Assembly: GCA_021845505.1 (NCBI GenBank)
Contig: JAJZVU010000017.1
Span: 1 to 64,000, forward strand
Length of the DNA: 64,000 nucleotides
DNA from: Pseudomonadota bacterium
GTDB lineage: Bacteria; Pseudomonadota; Gammaproteobacteria; Burkholderiales; Burkholderiaceae_C
Reading direction: 5' to 3'
Each line of letters starts with the position of its first letter. Position 1 is the stretch's first letter. The notes beneath the pieces are model-generated. The model was given only the letters and a program-made list of their open reading frames with translations, was not told where the DNA came from and made no database searches. Made by a program: the position numbers and the translations under genes. This document shows, piece by piece, positions 38,410 through 48,438 of this stretch.

Positions 38410-40044
38410 ATGACATCGAAGACCAAGGTATTCAGGGCGCGCCGCATCGTCACGATGAATCCGTCGCAGCCCTTCGCGGAGTTCGTGGCCGTGCGCGACG
38501 GCCGCATCCTCGCGGTGGGCGGCGCGCGCGAAATGGAGGGCCTGGCGCAAGCCGAGGTCGACGAGCGCTTCGCCGATGCCGTGCTGCTGCCCGGCTTCGT
38601 GGAGGGCCATTGCCACCTGTTCGAGGGTACGGTGTGGCGCCATCCCTATGTCGGCTACTTCGACCGCCGCGCGCCCGACGGCCAGCTGGTGACCGGGCTG
38701 CGCAGCATCGCCGCGGTGGTGCAGCGCCTGCAGCAGGCCGCCGGCGGGGAGCAGCAGGCCGGACAGCCGCTGCCGGCCTGGGGCTTCGACCCGATCTACA
38801 TGGAAGGGCGGCGCATGACGGTGCAGGACCTGGACGCGGTGTCGACGCGGCGGCCGGTGGTCATCACCCACGCCTCCGGCCACATCATGAACGTCAATTC
38901 GCTGGCGCTGCGCCTGGCCGGCATCGACCGCGACACCGACATCGACGGCCTGGTGCGCGACGCCACCGGCGAGCCCACCGGCGAACTGCTGGGCTTCCAG
39001 CTGATGGAGCGCATCCGCTACAAGGTGCTGCACGAGCAGGGCGGGCGCATGGTCGACCTCGACTCCATGCAACGCTTCGCACTCCAGGCCCGGCGCGTGG
39101 GCGTGACCACCGCCACCGACCTGGTCAGCGACGCGTCGGACGCGACCGTGGAGGTCTACGAGCGGGCGACTTCCGCCGAGGACTATCCGCTGCGCGTCGT
39201 GCCGGCGATGGCGGTGCGCTTCTTCGGGCTGGACGACGGCGCCAGGCGCCTGCAGTGGCTGCGCGGGCGCAGCACCGACACCCTGCATTACGGGCTGGTC
39301 AAGCTGCACGTGGACGGTTCGATCCAGGGCTTCACCGCGCGGCTGCGCTGGCCCGGCTACCACAACGGCGCGCCCAACGGCCTGTGGTACACCGCCCCGG
39401 CGGAACTGGAGGGCATCATCGGCACCTACCACCGCGCCGGTGCCGTGGTGCACATGCACACCAACGGCGACGAGGCCACCGAGGCGGCCGTCGCGGCGCT
39501 CGAGCGCGTGCTCACCGCGCATCCGCGCCCCGACCACCGCCACACCCTGCAGCATTGCCAGATGCCCGACCAGGCGCTGTTCCGCCGCATCCGCGCGCTC
39601 GGCCTGTGCTGCAACCTGTTCGCCAACCACATCTACTACTGGGGCGACGCCCACTATGCGCAGACCATGGGGCCGTCGCGAGCGCAGCGCATGGATGCCT
39701 GCGGCACCGCGCTGCGCATGGGCATCCCGTTTTCCATCCACTCGGACGCGCCGATCACCCCGCTGGACCCGCTGTTCACCGCCTGGTGCGCGGTGATGCG
39801 GCAGACGGCCAGCGGCCGCATCCTCGGCGAGGACGAGCGCATCCCGGTCGCCGCGGCGCTGCAGGCCATCACGCTGGGGGCCGCCCATACCCTCAAGCTC
39901 GACCATCTGGTCGGAAGCATCGAGGTCGGCAAGTTCGCCGACTTCGCGGTGCTGGCGAGCGACCCGCTGGAGGGCGACCCGGCGGCCCTGAAGGACGTGA
40001 AGGTGCTCGCGACCGTCCGCTCGGGCAACGTCCACGCCAATTGA
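38410..40044 (+). CDS. YtcJ-like metal-dependent amidohydrolase
   Basis: The 544-residue protein belongs to the amidohydrolase superfamily (amidohydro_3). The first metal motif is EGHCHLFEG (HxH), followed by a candidate ligand Lys in LVKLHVDGS, His residues in [11 protein letters not shown] and HTLQHCQM, and the catalytic Asp in IHSDAPITP. It is cytoplasmic, with no signal peptide. Because it is cotranscribed with a peptide-type importer, it probably hydrolyses an imported amide, N-acyl or cyclic compound. The substrate is unknown. A GGAG precedes the ATG at 38410, and the TGA overlaps the CobW start (TGATG). Confidence 0.85.
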   Translation: MTSKTKVFRARRIVTMNPSQPFAEFVAVRDGRILAVGGAREMEGLAQAEVDERFADAVLLPGFVEGHCHLFEGTVWRHPYVGYFDRRAPDGQLVTGLRSIAAVVQRLQQAAGGEQQAGQPLPAWGFDPIYMEGRRMTVQDLDAVSTRRPVVITHASGHIMNVNSLALRLAGIDRDTDIDGLVRDATGEPTGELLGFQLMERIRYKVLHEQGGRMVDLDSMQRFALQARRVGVTTATDLVSDASDATVEVYERATSAEDYPLRVVPAMAVRFFGLDDGARRLQWLRGRSTDTLHYGLVKLHVDGSIQGFTARLRWPGYHNGAPNGLWYTAPAELEGIIGTYHRAGAVVHMHTNGDEATEAAVAALERVLTAHPRPDHRHTLQHCQMPDQALFRRIRALGLCCNLFANHIYYWGDAHYAQTMGPSRAQRMDACGTALRMGIPFSIHSDAPITPLDPLFTAWCAVMRQTASGRILGEDERIPVAAALQAITLGAAHTLKLDHLVGSIEVGKFADFAVLASDPLEGDPAALKDVKVLATVRSGNVHAN

Positions 40045-40955
40045 TGCAACCCATTCCCGTCAGCATCCTCGGAGGCTTCCTGGGCGCCGGCAAGACCACG
40101 GCGATCAACCACCTGCTGCGCGGCGCGCGGCCCGGCACGCTGGTGCTGGTGAACGATTTCGGCTCCATCGACGTCGACGGCGCGCTCATCCGCGAGCAGG
40201 GCGGGGACGTGCTGGCGCTGAGCAACGGCTGCGTGTGCTGCTCCATCGGGCCGAGCTTCTGCGCCACCCTCGGGCGCATGCTCGAGCGCCAGCCGCCGCC
40301 GACGAGCATCCTGGTGGAGGCCAGCGGAGTGTCCGACCCGTGGAAGATCGCCCAGCTGGTCAAGCTCGAGCCGGCAGCCCGGGTCGCCGCGGTGGTCGTG
40401 CTGGCCGATGCCCTGCACTTCGCCGAGCAGGCTGCCGATCGCTGGATCGCCGACACCCTGCAGCGCCAGCTCGCCCGCGCCGACTTCGTCGCGCTGACCA
40501 AGTGCGACAGCGCCGATGCGGCGACGCGGCGCTCGGCGAGGGCGGCGATCGAGGCCATGCGCCCGGGGGTCGGGGTGGTCGAAATCGCCCGCGGCGAACT
40601 GCCTCGGCAGTTGCTCGACGCCCGGCCCGAGGCGCGCGCGGTGGACTTCGGTGGCGGCTGGCGCGTCGAGCACGGTTTCGCCAGCTGGACCTGGTCGCCG
40701 CCGGGCGCTCTCGACCGCCAGCGCCTGGAGCTCGCGCTGGCGCAGCTGCCCGCCAGCGTGCTGCGGGTCAAGGGTTTCGTGCGACTGGGTGCGCAGGCGC
40801 GGCGCCACGTCGTGCAGCGCGTCGGGCGCCGCTGTGCCATCGAGGACTGGCCGGGGCCTCCGGGTGACGACCAGCTGGTGTTCATCGGCACCCCGCAGAT
40901 GCCCGCGGCCGGGCAGCTCGAGGGCAGCCTGGGCGCCTGCGTGCTCGACGCCTGA
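40044..40955 (+). CDS. CobW/COG0523-family GTPase (putative metallochaperone)
   Basis: This 303-residue G3E GTPase has Walker A GGFLGAGKTT, the metal-binding CVCC motif (NGCVCCSIG), the switch-region VEASGVSDPWK and a guanine-recognition TKCD. The C-terminal CobW domain follows (about residues 200-303). COG0523 proteins deliver metals such as zinc to client enzymes. Its start shares a base with the stop of the amidohydrolase gene, which makes that enzyme the obvious candidate client. This link is inferred from position only. Confidence 0.88.
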   Translation: MQPIPVSILGGFLGAGKTTAINHLLRGARPGTLVLVNDFGSIDVDGALIREQGGDVLALSNGCVCCSIGPSFCATLGRMLERQPPPTSILVEASGVSDPWKIAQLVKLEPAARVAAVVVLADALHFAEQAADRWIADTLQRQLARADFVALTKCDSADAATRRSARAAIEAMRPGVGVVEIARGELPRQLLDARPEARAVDFGGGWRVEHGFASWTWSPPGALDRQRLELALAQLPASVLRVKGFVRLGAQARRHVVQRVGRRCAIEDWPGPPGDDQLVFIGTPQMPAAGQLEGSLGACVLDA

Positions 40956-40966
40956 GCCCGCCGCCT

Positions 40967-40982
40967 GCCGGGTCAGCCCGGC
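40967..40982. terminator. Hairpin between convergent CobW and hydrolase genes
   Basis: GCCGGG (40967-40972) pairs with CCCGGC (40977-40982) over the loop TCAG, which contains the stop of the leftward hydrolase. No T-run follows. Confidence 0.35.
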
Positions 40983-41815
40983 GCGACCCGACGCTGCGCG
41001 GGCTGCGCCGGCGCAGCCCGAGCGCCGCCGGCGTGCCCGGCGAGGAATCGCCGGCAGATGTCGATCAGCGCATCGGGCTGGTCGACGTGGGGGGAATGGC
41101 CGCAGTGCGCAAACTCGACGATCCTCGCCTGCGGCACGCGGCGGGCGATGGCATGCACCTGCTCGAGGGTCGCGTATTCGTCGTCGAGTCCCTGCACGAC
41201 CAGCAGCGGGCAGGTGATGGCGGAGATCTCCTGCTCGATCGTCCAGTCGCGGAAGGCCGGGTCCAGCCAGATGCGGTTCCAGCCCCAGAAGGCCGAGTCG
41301 ACGTCGTCGTGGTAGCGGCCCAGCTTGCTGCGCAGATCGGTGTTCTCGTAGGCCTGGCGGGCCCGCGCGATGCCGTCGACGCACTTGGGCTCGACCAGGA
41401 CGTGGGGCGCCAGCGCCATCACCCCCGCGACCGGGTGGCCGCACGCGTGCAGCAGCGCGATGGTGCCGCCATCGCTATGCCCGAAAAGCCAGGGCGCCTC
41501 GTCGACCCCGAGCGAGCGCAGCAACGCCGGCAGCACCTCGTCGGCCTGGCGAAGCATGAAATCGGGCAGCCATCTCTCGTCGGCCGCGCGGGGAGTCGAT
41601 CGGCCGTAGCCGGGGCGCGAGTACACCAGCCCGCGGGTTCCCAGCGCCGCGCACAGCCGCGCCGGGAAATCCTTCCACATCGCCAGCGAGCCCAGCCCTT
41701 CGTGGAGGAACACCAGCAGCGGGGCGTCGGCGCGCTCGGCGGCGATGCGGGCGTATTCGATGCGCACGCTGCGCCCGCGCCAGTCGATGTCGGCGAACGC
41801 CGGCGCGCCGCTCAT
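40973..41815 (-). CDS. Alpha/beta-hydrolase of the benzoate cluster
   Basis: The 280-residue hydrolase has the oxyanion-hole region LHEGLGS, the nucleophile elbow GHSDGG (Ser), a late Asp in QGLDDEYATL and the catalytic His in HCGHSPHVDQP. It is cytoplasmic. The ATG overlaps the stop of the benzoate-CoA ligase gene (ATGA), so the two are made together. It may hydrolyse a lactone or thioester formed by the box pathway, or clear dead-end CoA thioesters; the exact role is not visible in the sequence. Confidence 0.85.
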   Translation of the reverse strand: MSGAPAFADIDWRGRSVRIEYARIAAERADAPLLVFLHEGLGSLAMWKDFPARLCAALGTRGLVYSRPGYGRSTPRAADERWLPDFMLRQADEVLPALLRSLGVDEAPWLFGHSDGGTIALLHACGHPVAGVMALAPHVLVEPKCVDGIARARQAYENTDLRSKLGRYHDDVDSAFWGWNRIWLDPAFRDWTIEQEISAITCPLLVVQGLDDEYATLEQVHAIARRVPQARIVEFAHCGHSPHVDQPDALIDICRRFLAGHAGGARAAPAQPAQRRVAPG

Positions 41816-43416
41816 GGCTGCGCGCTCCGCGTCTCGCGCGCGCGCAGCCGGAAGCGCTGGATCTTGCCGGTGGCCGTCTTGGGCAGTTCGTCGATGAACG
41901 CGATGTGCCGCGGGTACTTGTAGGGCGCCAGCTTGTCCTTCACGAAGGACTTGAGTTCCTCCTCGGTGACGCGGGCGCCGTCCTTCAGGACCACGAAGGC
42001 CTTGCTCCGGGTCAGGCCGTTGTCGTCGGGCACGCCGATGACCGCCGCCTCCAGCACCGCCGGATGCAGCGCCAGCGTGGCTTCCACCTCGAACGGGCTG
42101 ACGTACATGCCGCTGACCTTGAGCATGTCGTCGCTGCGGCCGCCGTAGGTGTAGCTGCCGTCGGCATTGCGCAGGTACTTGTCGCCGCTCTTCGTCCAGC
42201 CTCCCTGGAAGGTCTCGCGGCTTTTCTCGCGGTTGCCCCAGTACATCAGCGCCGACGACGGCCCCTTGATGTAGAGGTCGCCGAGTTCGCCGTCGGGCAC
42301 GGGCTGGCCATCCTCGCCGCGCAGTTCGATCTCGTAGCCCGGCACCGGCCAGCCGGTGCTGCCGTAGCGCACCCGATCGGGGCGGTTGGACAGGAAGATG
42401 TGCAGCATTTCGGTCGAGCCGATGCCATCGACGATGTCGACACCGAAATGCCGGGCGAAGCGCTCGCCGAGGTCGGCCGGCAGCGCCTCGCCGGCCGACG
42501 ACACCAGGCGCAAGGCCAGTTCCCCGCGTGGCGGCAGCCTGGGGTGGGCCAGCATGCCGGCGAATCCCGTGGGGGCGCCGAAGAACACCGTGGGCTTGAC
42601 GCCGGCGACGCCGCCGGTGAGCCGCCGGAAGGCCGCCTCGGGGGTCGGGCGCTCGGCCATCAGCAGCGTGGTGGCGCCGACGGACATCGGGAAGGTCAGC
42701 GCATTGCCCAGGCCGTACGCGAAGAACAGCTTGGCGGCCGAGAAGCACACGTCGTCCTCGCGCAGTCCGAGCAGGCGCTTGCCGTACAGCTCGGCCGTCC
42801 AGTAGGGGTTGGCGTGCGAATGCACGGCGCCCTTGGGGCGTCCGGTCGAGCCCGACGAGTACAGCCAGAAGCCCGGGTCGTCCGCGCGGGTGGCCGCCGG
42901 CCTGGGCAGCGGCGGGTGGGCTGCCAGGAAGTCGCCGAAGGCGAGTTCGCCGAAGCCGACGGGCGCCGTCGGGCGGGACACGATGATCTTCTGGACCTCG
43001 TGATCGGACTTGACCAGGGCCGCGCGGATGGTGGGCAGCAGCGCGCCCGAGGTCAGCACCACCTGCGCGCGCGAATGCTCGAGCATGTAGGCGTAGTCCT
43101 CGTCGGTCAGCAGGGTGTTGACGGCCACCGGAACCGCGCCGGCGTACATCGCGCCGAGGAAGGACACCGGCCAATCGGTGCCGTCGTGCATGGCCAGCAG
43201 GACCCGCTCCTCGCGCTTGACCCCCAGCGCGCGCAGGCCGGCCGCCAGTTGGCGCACCCGCTGGTCGACCTCGGCATAGCGCAAGGTCTCCACGTCGTCG
43301 ATGAAGGCCGCGCGCGCGGGGCGGCCGGAATTGGCGTGCAGCAGGTGGGCGGCGAAGTTGAAGCGCTGCGGCGGCGGGTCGACGTCTGGCGCGTCGTTCG
43401 GGGTATCGGTGGTCAT
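41812..43416 (-). CDS. bclA: Benzoate-CoA ligase
   Basis: The 534-residue ANL-superfamily enzyme has the AMP-binding loop YSSGSTGRPKG, the segment GIGSTEMLHIFLSN, the hinge GRSDDMLKVSGMYVSP and the C-terminal catalytic Lys in PKTATGKIQRF. The GSTEMLHIF motif and the link to box genes are typical of aryl-CoA ligases that activate benzoate (and often 2-aminobenzoate or fluorobenzoates). It supplies benzoyl-CoA for BoxAB. A GGAG lies before the ATG at 43416. The adjacent DUF4863-like gene lies upstream in the same direction, with a 145-base gap. Confidence 0.93.
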   Translation of the reverse strand: MTTDTPNDAPDVDPPPQRFNFAAHLLHANSGRPARAAFIDDVETLRYAEVDQRVRQLAAGLRALGVKREERVLLAMHDGTDWPVSFLGAMYAGAVPVAVNTLLTDEDYAYMLEHSRAQVVLTSGALLPTIRAALVKSDHEVQKIIVSRPTAPVGFGELAFGDFLAAHPPLPRPAATRADDPGFWLYSSGSTGRPKGAVHSHANPYWTAELYGKRLLGLREDDVCFSAAKLFFAYGLGNALTFPMSVGATTLLMAERPTPEAAFRRLTGGVAGVKPTVFFGAPTGFAGMLAHPRLPPRGELALRLVSSAGEALPADLGERFARHFGVDIVDGIGSTEMLHIFLSNRPDRVRYGSTGWPVPGYEIELRGEDGQPVPDGELGDLYIKGPSSALMYWGNREKSRETFQGGWTKSGDKYLRNADGSYTYGGRSDDMLKVSGMYVSPFEVEATLALHPAVLEAAVIGVPDDNGLTRSKAFVVLKDGARVTEEELKSFVKDKLAPYKYPRHIAFIDELPKTATGKIQRFRLRARETRSAQP

Positions 43417-43561
43417 GCTGGTCTCCTCACGGGTCGCGGTGCCTGGTTCGGCGAGCCGACGCTCTGTCGGGCGCGGCGACGGCCCGCCGGCTGGCCGCGC
43501 GAGCGCGGCGGCGCCTGCAGTTCGCTCGGCAGCGCGTGGGCCATCGATGGCCTGGGGGTGC

Positions 43562-44023
43562 TCAGGTGAACTCGATCCTGCCCTGGGGCAGCAGGTACAT
43601 CACCAGCGCGCGGCCCTGGCTCACCGTGGGGGCGTGCCGGCTGCCCGGGCCGTAGACCACCCAGCCGGCACCGTGGCCGTCGAAGCGGGCCGCGGGGCTC
43701 AGCGGCATCACCAGGTCGATCTCGCCCAGCGGGTGGACGTGGTGCGGTCCGGCGATGGACTCCATGTCCACCACGTCGACCGAGAACCCGTGCAGGTGGT
43801 CGGCAGGCTTGAAGATTCGACCATAGCGGATTCCGCCACCCTCGCGGGTGCACAGCCAGCCGTCGTGCACGCCGGCCTCGCAGGTCGCCTGCAGTCGGCG
43901 GAAGGTGTCCGACAGCGGACCGTGCGCGGAATTCAGCCAGGCCGCGAGCTCGGTGTCGAGCGCACGGCCGGCGATTTCCGAGGTGAGCGCGGACACCTGG
44001 ACGCTCAGTTCTTCGGGAGTCAT
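43562..44023 (-). CDS. DUF4863-like cupin-type protein (4-hydroxylaminobenzoate lyase-like)
   Basis: The 153-residue soluble protein has a helical N-terminal half (MTPEELSVQVSALTSEI) and a C-terminal cupin-like half with metal-type residues in GPHHVHPLGEIDLVMP and a closing LVMYLLPQGRIEF. I recognise it as DUF4863, a family that includes 4-hydroxylaminobenzoate lyase and that I recall beside box genes in several betaproteobacteria. Its role in benzoyl-CoA metabolism is not established. The start at 44023 (GAAGGAG upstream) is preferred over an in-frame ATG at 44101, which lies in the promoter. It is the first gene of the leftward arm. Confidence 0.6.
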   Translation of the reverse strand: MTPEELSVQVSALTSEIAGRALDTELAAWLNSAHGPLSDTFRRLQATCEAGVHDGWLCTREGGGIRYGRIFKPADHLHGFSVDVVDMESIAGPHHVHPLGEIDLVMPLSPAARFDGHGAGWVVYGPGSRHAPTVSQGRALVMYLLPQGRIEFT

Positions 44024-44101
44024 GGCTTCTCCTTCGCAACGGCCCGGCGGCGGGCATGCCGCCGGGCCACGCAAGCCCAGGGCTTGCGGCGGCCGGCGCA
44101 A

Positions 44102-44151
44102 TGCATTATTGTGCCTTCATGCAATCTAAGCCCAGCCGCAGACCGTGTCAA
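44102..44151 (-). promoter_or_regulatory. Promoter and putative BoxR operator of the leftward benzoate arm
   Basis: On the minus strand, TTGACA (44151-44146), 17 bases and TAGATT (44128-44123) form a strong sigma-70 promoter. It is followed at once by TGCATGAA (44123-44116), which overlaps the last base of the -10 box. A second TGCAT at 44102-44106 makes an inverted repeat TGCAT-N12-ATGCA. The same TGCATGAA octamer follows the -10 box of the boxC promoter. TGCA motifs are the known recognition core of the related BzdR/BoxR regulators. Confidence 0.7.
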
Positions 44152-45137
44152 GCAATATAGTGCCTGTTCCCGGGCTTTCGCTGCCCGCGTTCCCCGAGGC
44201 CGTGTCCGACGATCCGGGCTCTGCGGCGCCGACCGCGGGCCGCCATTCGGGCCAGGGGGCGCTGTTCCTGGCGCAGCTCGGCGAGCGCGTGCGGGCGCTG
44301 CGCGCGCGCCGCGGCCTGACCCGCAAGACCCTGGCCCAGCTGGCCGCGGTCAGCGAGCGCCACCTGGCCAACCTGGAGTACGGGGTCGGCAACGCGTCGG
44401 TGCTGATCCTGTTGCAGATCACCCAGGCGCTGAATTGCTCGATGGCCGAACTGCTGGGCGACGTCACGACCGCCAGCCCGGAATGGCTGCTGATCCGCGA
44501 AATGCTGGAGGGCCGCGACGACGCGGTGCTGCGCCGCGTGCGAGTGGCCATCGGCGAGATGCTCGGCACGGGCGGTGCGCATGGCGAGGGGGCGCGGCCG
44601 CGCAGTCAACTGGTCGCGCTGGTCGGGCTGCGGGGCGCCGGCAAGTCGACCCTGGGCGCGATGCTGGCCGAAGACCTGGGCTACCCCTTCGTCGAACTCA
44701 GCCGGGAGATCGAGAAGTTCGCCGGCTGCAGCGTCGGCGAGATCCAGGGCCTGTACGGCCAGGCCGCGTACCGCCGCTACGAACGGCGTGCGCTGGAGGA
44801 GGCGATCCAGATCTACCCGGAGGCGGTCATCGCGACCCCCGGAGGCATCGTCTCCGATCCCGCCACTTTCAATCAGCTGCTGGCCCATTGCACCACCATC
44901 TGGCTGCAGGCCGACGCGCAGGATCACATGCGGCGGGTCGTCGCGCAGGGCGACATGCGGCCGATGGCGGCCAGCCGCGAGGCGATGGACGACCTGCGCT
45001 CGATCCTCGCCGGCCGCGCGGCGTTCTATGCCAAGGCCGAATGGCACCTGGACACCAGCGCGCAGCCGCTGGAGCGGACCTTCGAGTTGCTGCGGCAAAA
45101 GGTCAGGGGCCTGCTGGGGCTGCCCGAATCGCGCTGA
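44145..45137 (+). CDS. boxR: BoxR-type transcriptional regulator (HTH plus shikimate-kinase-like domain)
   Basis: The 330-residue protein has an Xre-type HTH (about residues 45-105, LTRKTLAQLAAVSERHLANLEYG), a linker and a C-terminal domain homologous to shikimate kinase with P-loop GLRGAGKSTLG (about residues 163-173). This is the BoxR/BzdR architecture, in which the kinase-like domain senses benzoyl-CoA and releases repression. The start is unsure: GTG at 44145 and GTG at 44160 are both possible, and neither has a visible ribosome-binding site. The 44145 codon overlaps the -35 box of the opposite promoter. It is divergent from the ligase arm. Confidence 0.92.
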   Translation: MSSNIVPVPGLSLPAFPEAVSDDPGSAAPTAGRHSGQGALFLAQLGERVRALRARRGLTRKTLAQLAAVSERHLANLEYGVGNASVLILLQITQALNCSMAELLGDVTTASPEWLLIREMLEGRDDAVLRRVRVAIGEMLGTGGAHGEGARPRSQLVALVGLRGAGKSTLGAMLAEDLGYPFVELSREIEKFAGCSVGEIQGLYGQAAYRRYERRALEEAIQIYPEAVIATPGGIVSDPATFNQLLAHCTTIWLQADAQDHMRRVVAQGDMRPMAASREAMDDLRSILAGRAAFYAKAEWHLDTSAQPLERTFELLRQKVRGLLGLPESR

Positions 45138-45198
45138 GCGGCGGGGGGAGGGCTTGGGTGGGGGGCGCAGGCCTTCGGCGCTCGTCCGCCCCCTTCGG

Positions 45199-45263
45199 TT
45201 GAGTCGCCGCGAAACAGGTACTATACTGCATGAACATGGGCAGCCACGGCTGCACTTCATTGC
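45199..45263 (+). promoter_or_regulatory. Promoter and putative BoxR operator of boxCBA
   Basis: TTGAGT (45199-45204), 17 bases and TATACT (45222-45227) form a good sigma-70 promoter. TGCATGAA (45227-45234) overlaps the end of the -10 box exactly as in the leftward arm. Further TGCA (45251-45254) and TTCATTGC (45256-45263) elements lie downstream, giving an imperfect inverted arrangement suited to repression by BoxR. Confidence 0.7.
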
Positions 45264-45281
45264 CTGCGAAGGGAGAACGCC

Positions 45282-46946
45282 GTGAGCGAGACGCAGTCGC
45301 CCCGGGTCGAGTACCAGACCCATCCGTCCCGGTACAAGCACTGGAGGCTGGCCATCGACGGCCAGTTGGCGACCCTGCGTGCCGACTTCGCCGAGGACGG
45401 CGGCCTGCGGCCCGGCTACAAGCTCAAGCTCAACAGCTATGACCTGGGCGTGGACATCGAACTCCACGATGCGTTGAACCGCATCCGCTTCGAGCATCCG
45501 GCGGTGCGCACGGTCATCGTGACCAGCGCCAAGGACAAGGTGTTCTGTTCCGGGGCGAACATCTTCATGCTGGGCCTGTCCAGCCACGCCTGGAAGGTGA
45601 ATTTCTGCAAGTTCACCAACGAAACCCGCAACGGCATGGAAGACTCCAGCCGGCACGACGGCCTGAAGTTCCTCGCCGCGGTCAACGGCTCCTGCGCCGG
45701 CGGGGGCTACGAACTGGCGTTGGCCTGCGATGAAATCCTGCTCGTCGACGATCGCTCCAGCGCGGTCAGCCTGCCCGAGGTGCCGCTGCTGGGGGTGCTG
45801 CCCGGAACCGGGGGCCTGACGCGGCTGACCGACAAGCGGCATGTGCGCCACGACCTGGCCGACCTGTTCTGCACCACCGCGGAAGGGGTGCGCGGCAGCA
45901 AGGCCAGGGACTGGCGGCTGGTCGACGACATCGCCAAGCCGGCGGTCTTCGACGCCAGGGTGCGCGAGCGCGCGCTGGCGCTGGCGGCCGGCAGCGACCG
46001 ACCGCTCGACGCCCGCGGAGTGGAACTCCCGCCGCTGAGCCGCAGCATCGAGGCCGACGCGCTGCGCTACTCCCGGGTGAGCGTGGAAATCGACCGCCCG
46101 CGCCGCGTCGCCACCTTCACGGTGCTGGCGCCCGCGGGCGCGCAGCCCGCCGACATCGCGGGCATCGAGGCGGCCGGTGCCCACTGGTACCCGCTGGTGC
46201 TGGCGCGCGAACTCGACGATGCGATCCTGCAGATGCGCACCCACGAGACCGGTATCGGCGTCTGGGTGTTCAAGACCCGCGGCAGCCTGCAGGCCACCGC
46301 GGAGATGGACGCCACGCTGTGGGCCTGCCGCGGCCACTGGCTGGTGCGCCAGACCATCGGCTGGCTGCGGCGGGTGTTCAGCCGGCTGGACGTGTCCTCG
46401 CGCAGCCTGTTCGCGCTGATCGACCAGGGTTCGTGCTTCGGCGGCACCCTGCTCGAGCTGGCGCTGGCCTGCGACCGCAGCTATCAGCTGGCGCTTCCCG
46501 ACGCGCCCGACGACGCCCCGAAGGTGGTGGTGGGCGAGGTCAACTTCGGCCTGTACCCGATGGCCACCGGCCAGAGCCGGCTCGGCCGCCGCTTCTACGA
46601 CGAACAGCCGGCGCTGGAGGCCGTGCGCGCCCGCGCCGGCCGGGAGCTGGACGCCGAGGCGGCCCTCGCGCTGGGCCTGGTCACCAGCAACCCGGACGAC
46701 ATCGACTGGGCCGGCGAGACGCGCCTGGCGATCGAGGAGCGGGTGGCCATGAGCCCCGACGCCCTCACGGGCATGGAGGCGAACCTGCGTTTCAACGGCC
46801 GGGAGACGATGGCGACCCGCATCTTCGGTCGCCTGACCGCCTGGCAGAACTGGATCTTCCAGCGTCCCAACGCCGTCGGCGACAGGGGCGCGCTGAAGGT
46901 CTACGGCCGAGGGGACAAGGCCGCCTTCGACTGGAACCGGGTCTGA
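45282..46946 (+). CDS. boxC: 2,3-epoxybenzoyl-CoA dihydrolase (benzoyl-CoA-dihydrodiol lyase) BoxC
   Basis: BoxC opens the non-aromatic ring of 2,3-epoxybenzoyl-CoA to 3,4-dehydroadipyl-CoA semialdehyde and formate. The 554-residue protein has a crotonase-like N-terminal part (VFCSGANIFMLGL and NGSCAGGGYELALACDEI) and a second crotonase-like half (GSCFGGTLLELALACDRS), the double arrangement typical of BoxC at its normal length. GTG at 45282 has GAAGGGAG upstream. It is the first gene of the rightward operon boxC-boxB-boxA. Confidence 0.96.
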   Translation: MSETQSPRVEYQTHPSRYKHWRLAIDGQLATLRADFAEDGGLRPGYKLKLNSYDLGVDIELHDALNRIRFEHPAVRTVIVTSAKDKVFCSGANIFMLGLSSHAWKVNFCKFTNETRNGMEDSSRHDGLKFLAAVNGSCAGGGYELALACDEILLVDDRSSAVSLPEVPLLGVLPGTGGLTRLTDKRHVRHDLADLFCTTAEGVRGSKARDWRLVDDIAKPAVFDARVRERALALAAGSDRPLDARGVELPPLSRSIEADALRYSRVSVEIDRPRRVATFTVLAPAGAQPADIAGIEAAGAHWYPLVLARELDDAILQMRTHETGIGVWVFKTRGSLQATAEMDATLWACRGHWLVRQTIGWLRRVFSRLDVSSRSLFALIDQGSCFGGTLLELALACDRSYQLALPDAPDDAPKVVVGEVNFGLYPMATGQSRLGRRFYDEQPALEAVRARAGRELDAEAALALGLVTSNPDDIDWAGETRLAIEERVAMSPDALTGMEANLRFNGRETMATRIFGRLTAWQNWIFQRPNAVGDRGALKVYGRGDKAAFDWNRV

Positions 46947-46976
46947 CCGGCCCCGCGAACACACCGAGGAACGCAC

Positions 46977-48404
<1,428 letters not shown>

Positions 48405-48438
48405 GCAGCGCGCGAGCGCGCCCGGGCCCGGAGGAGAC

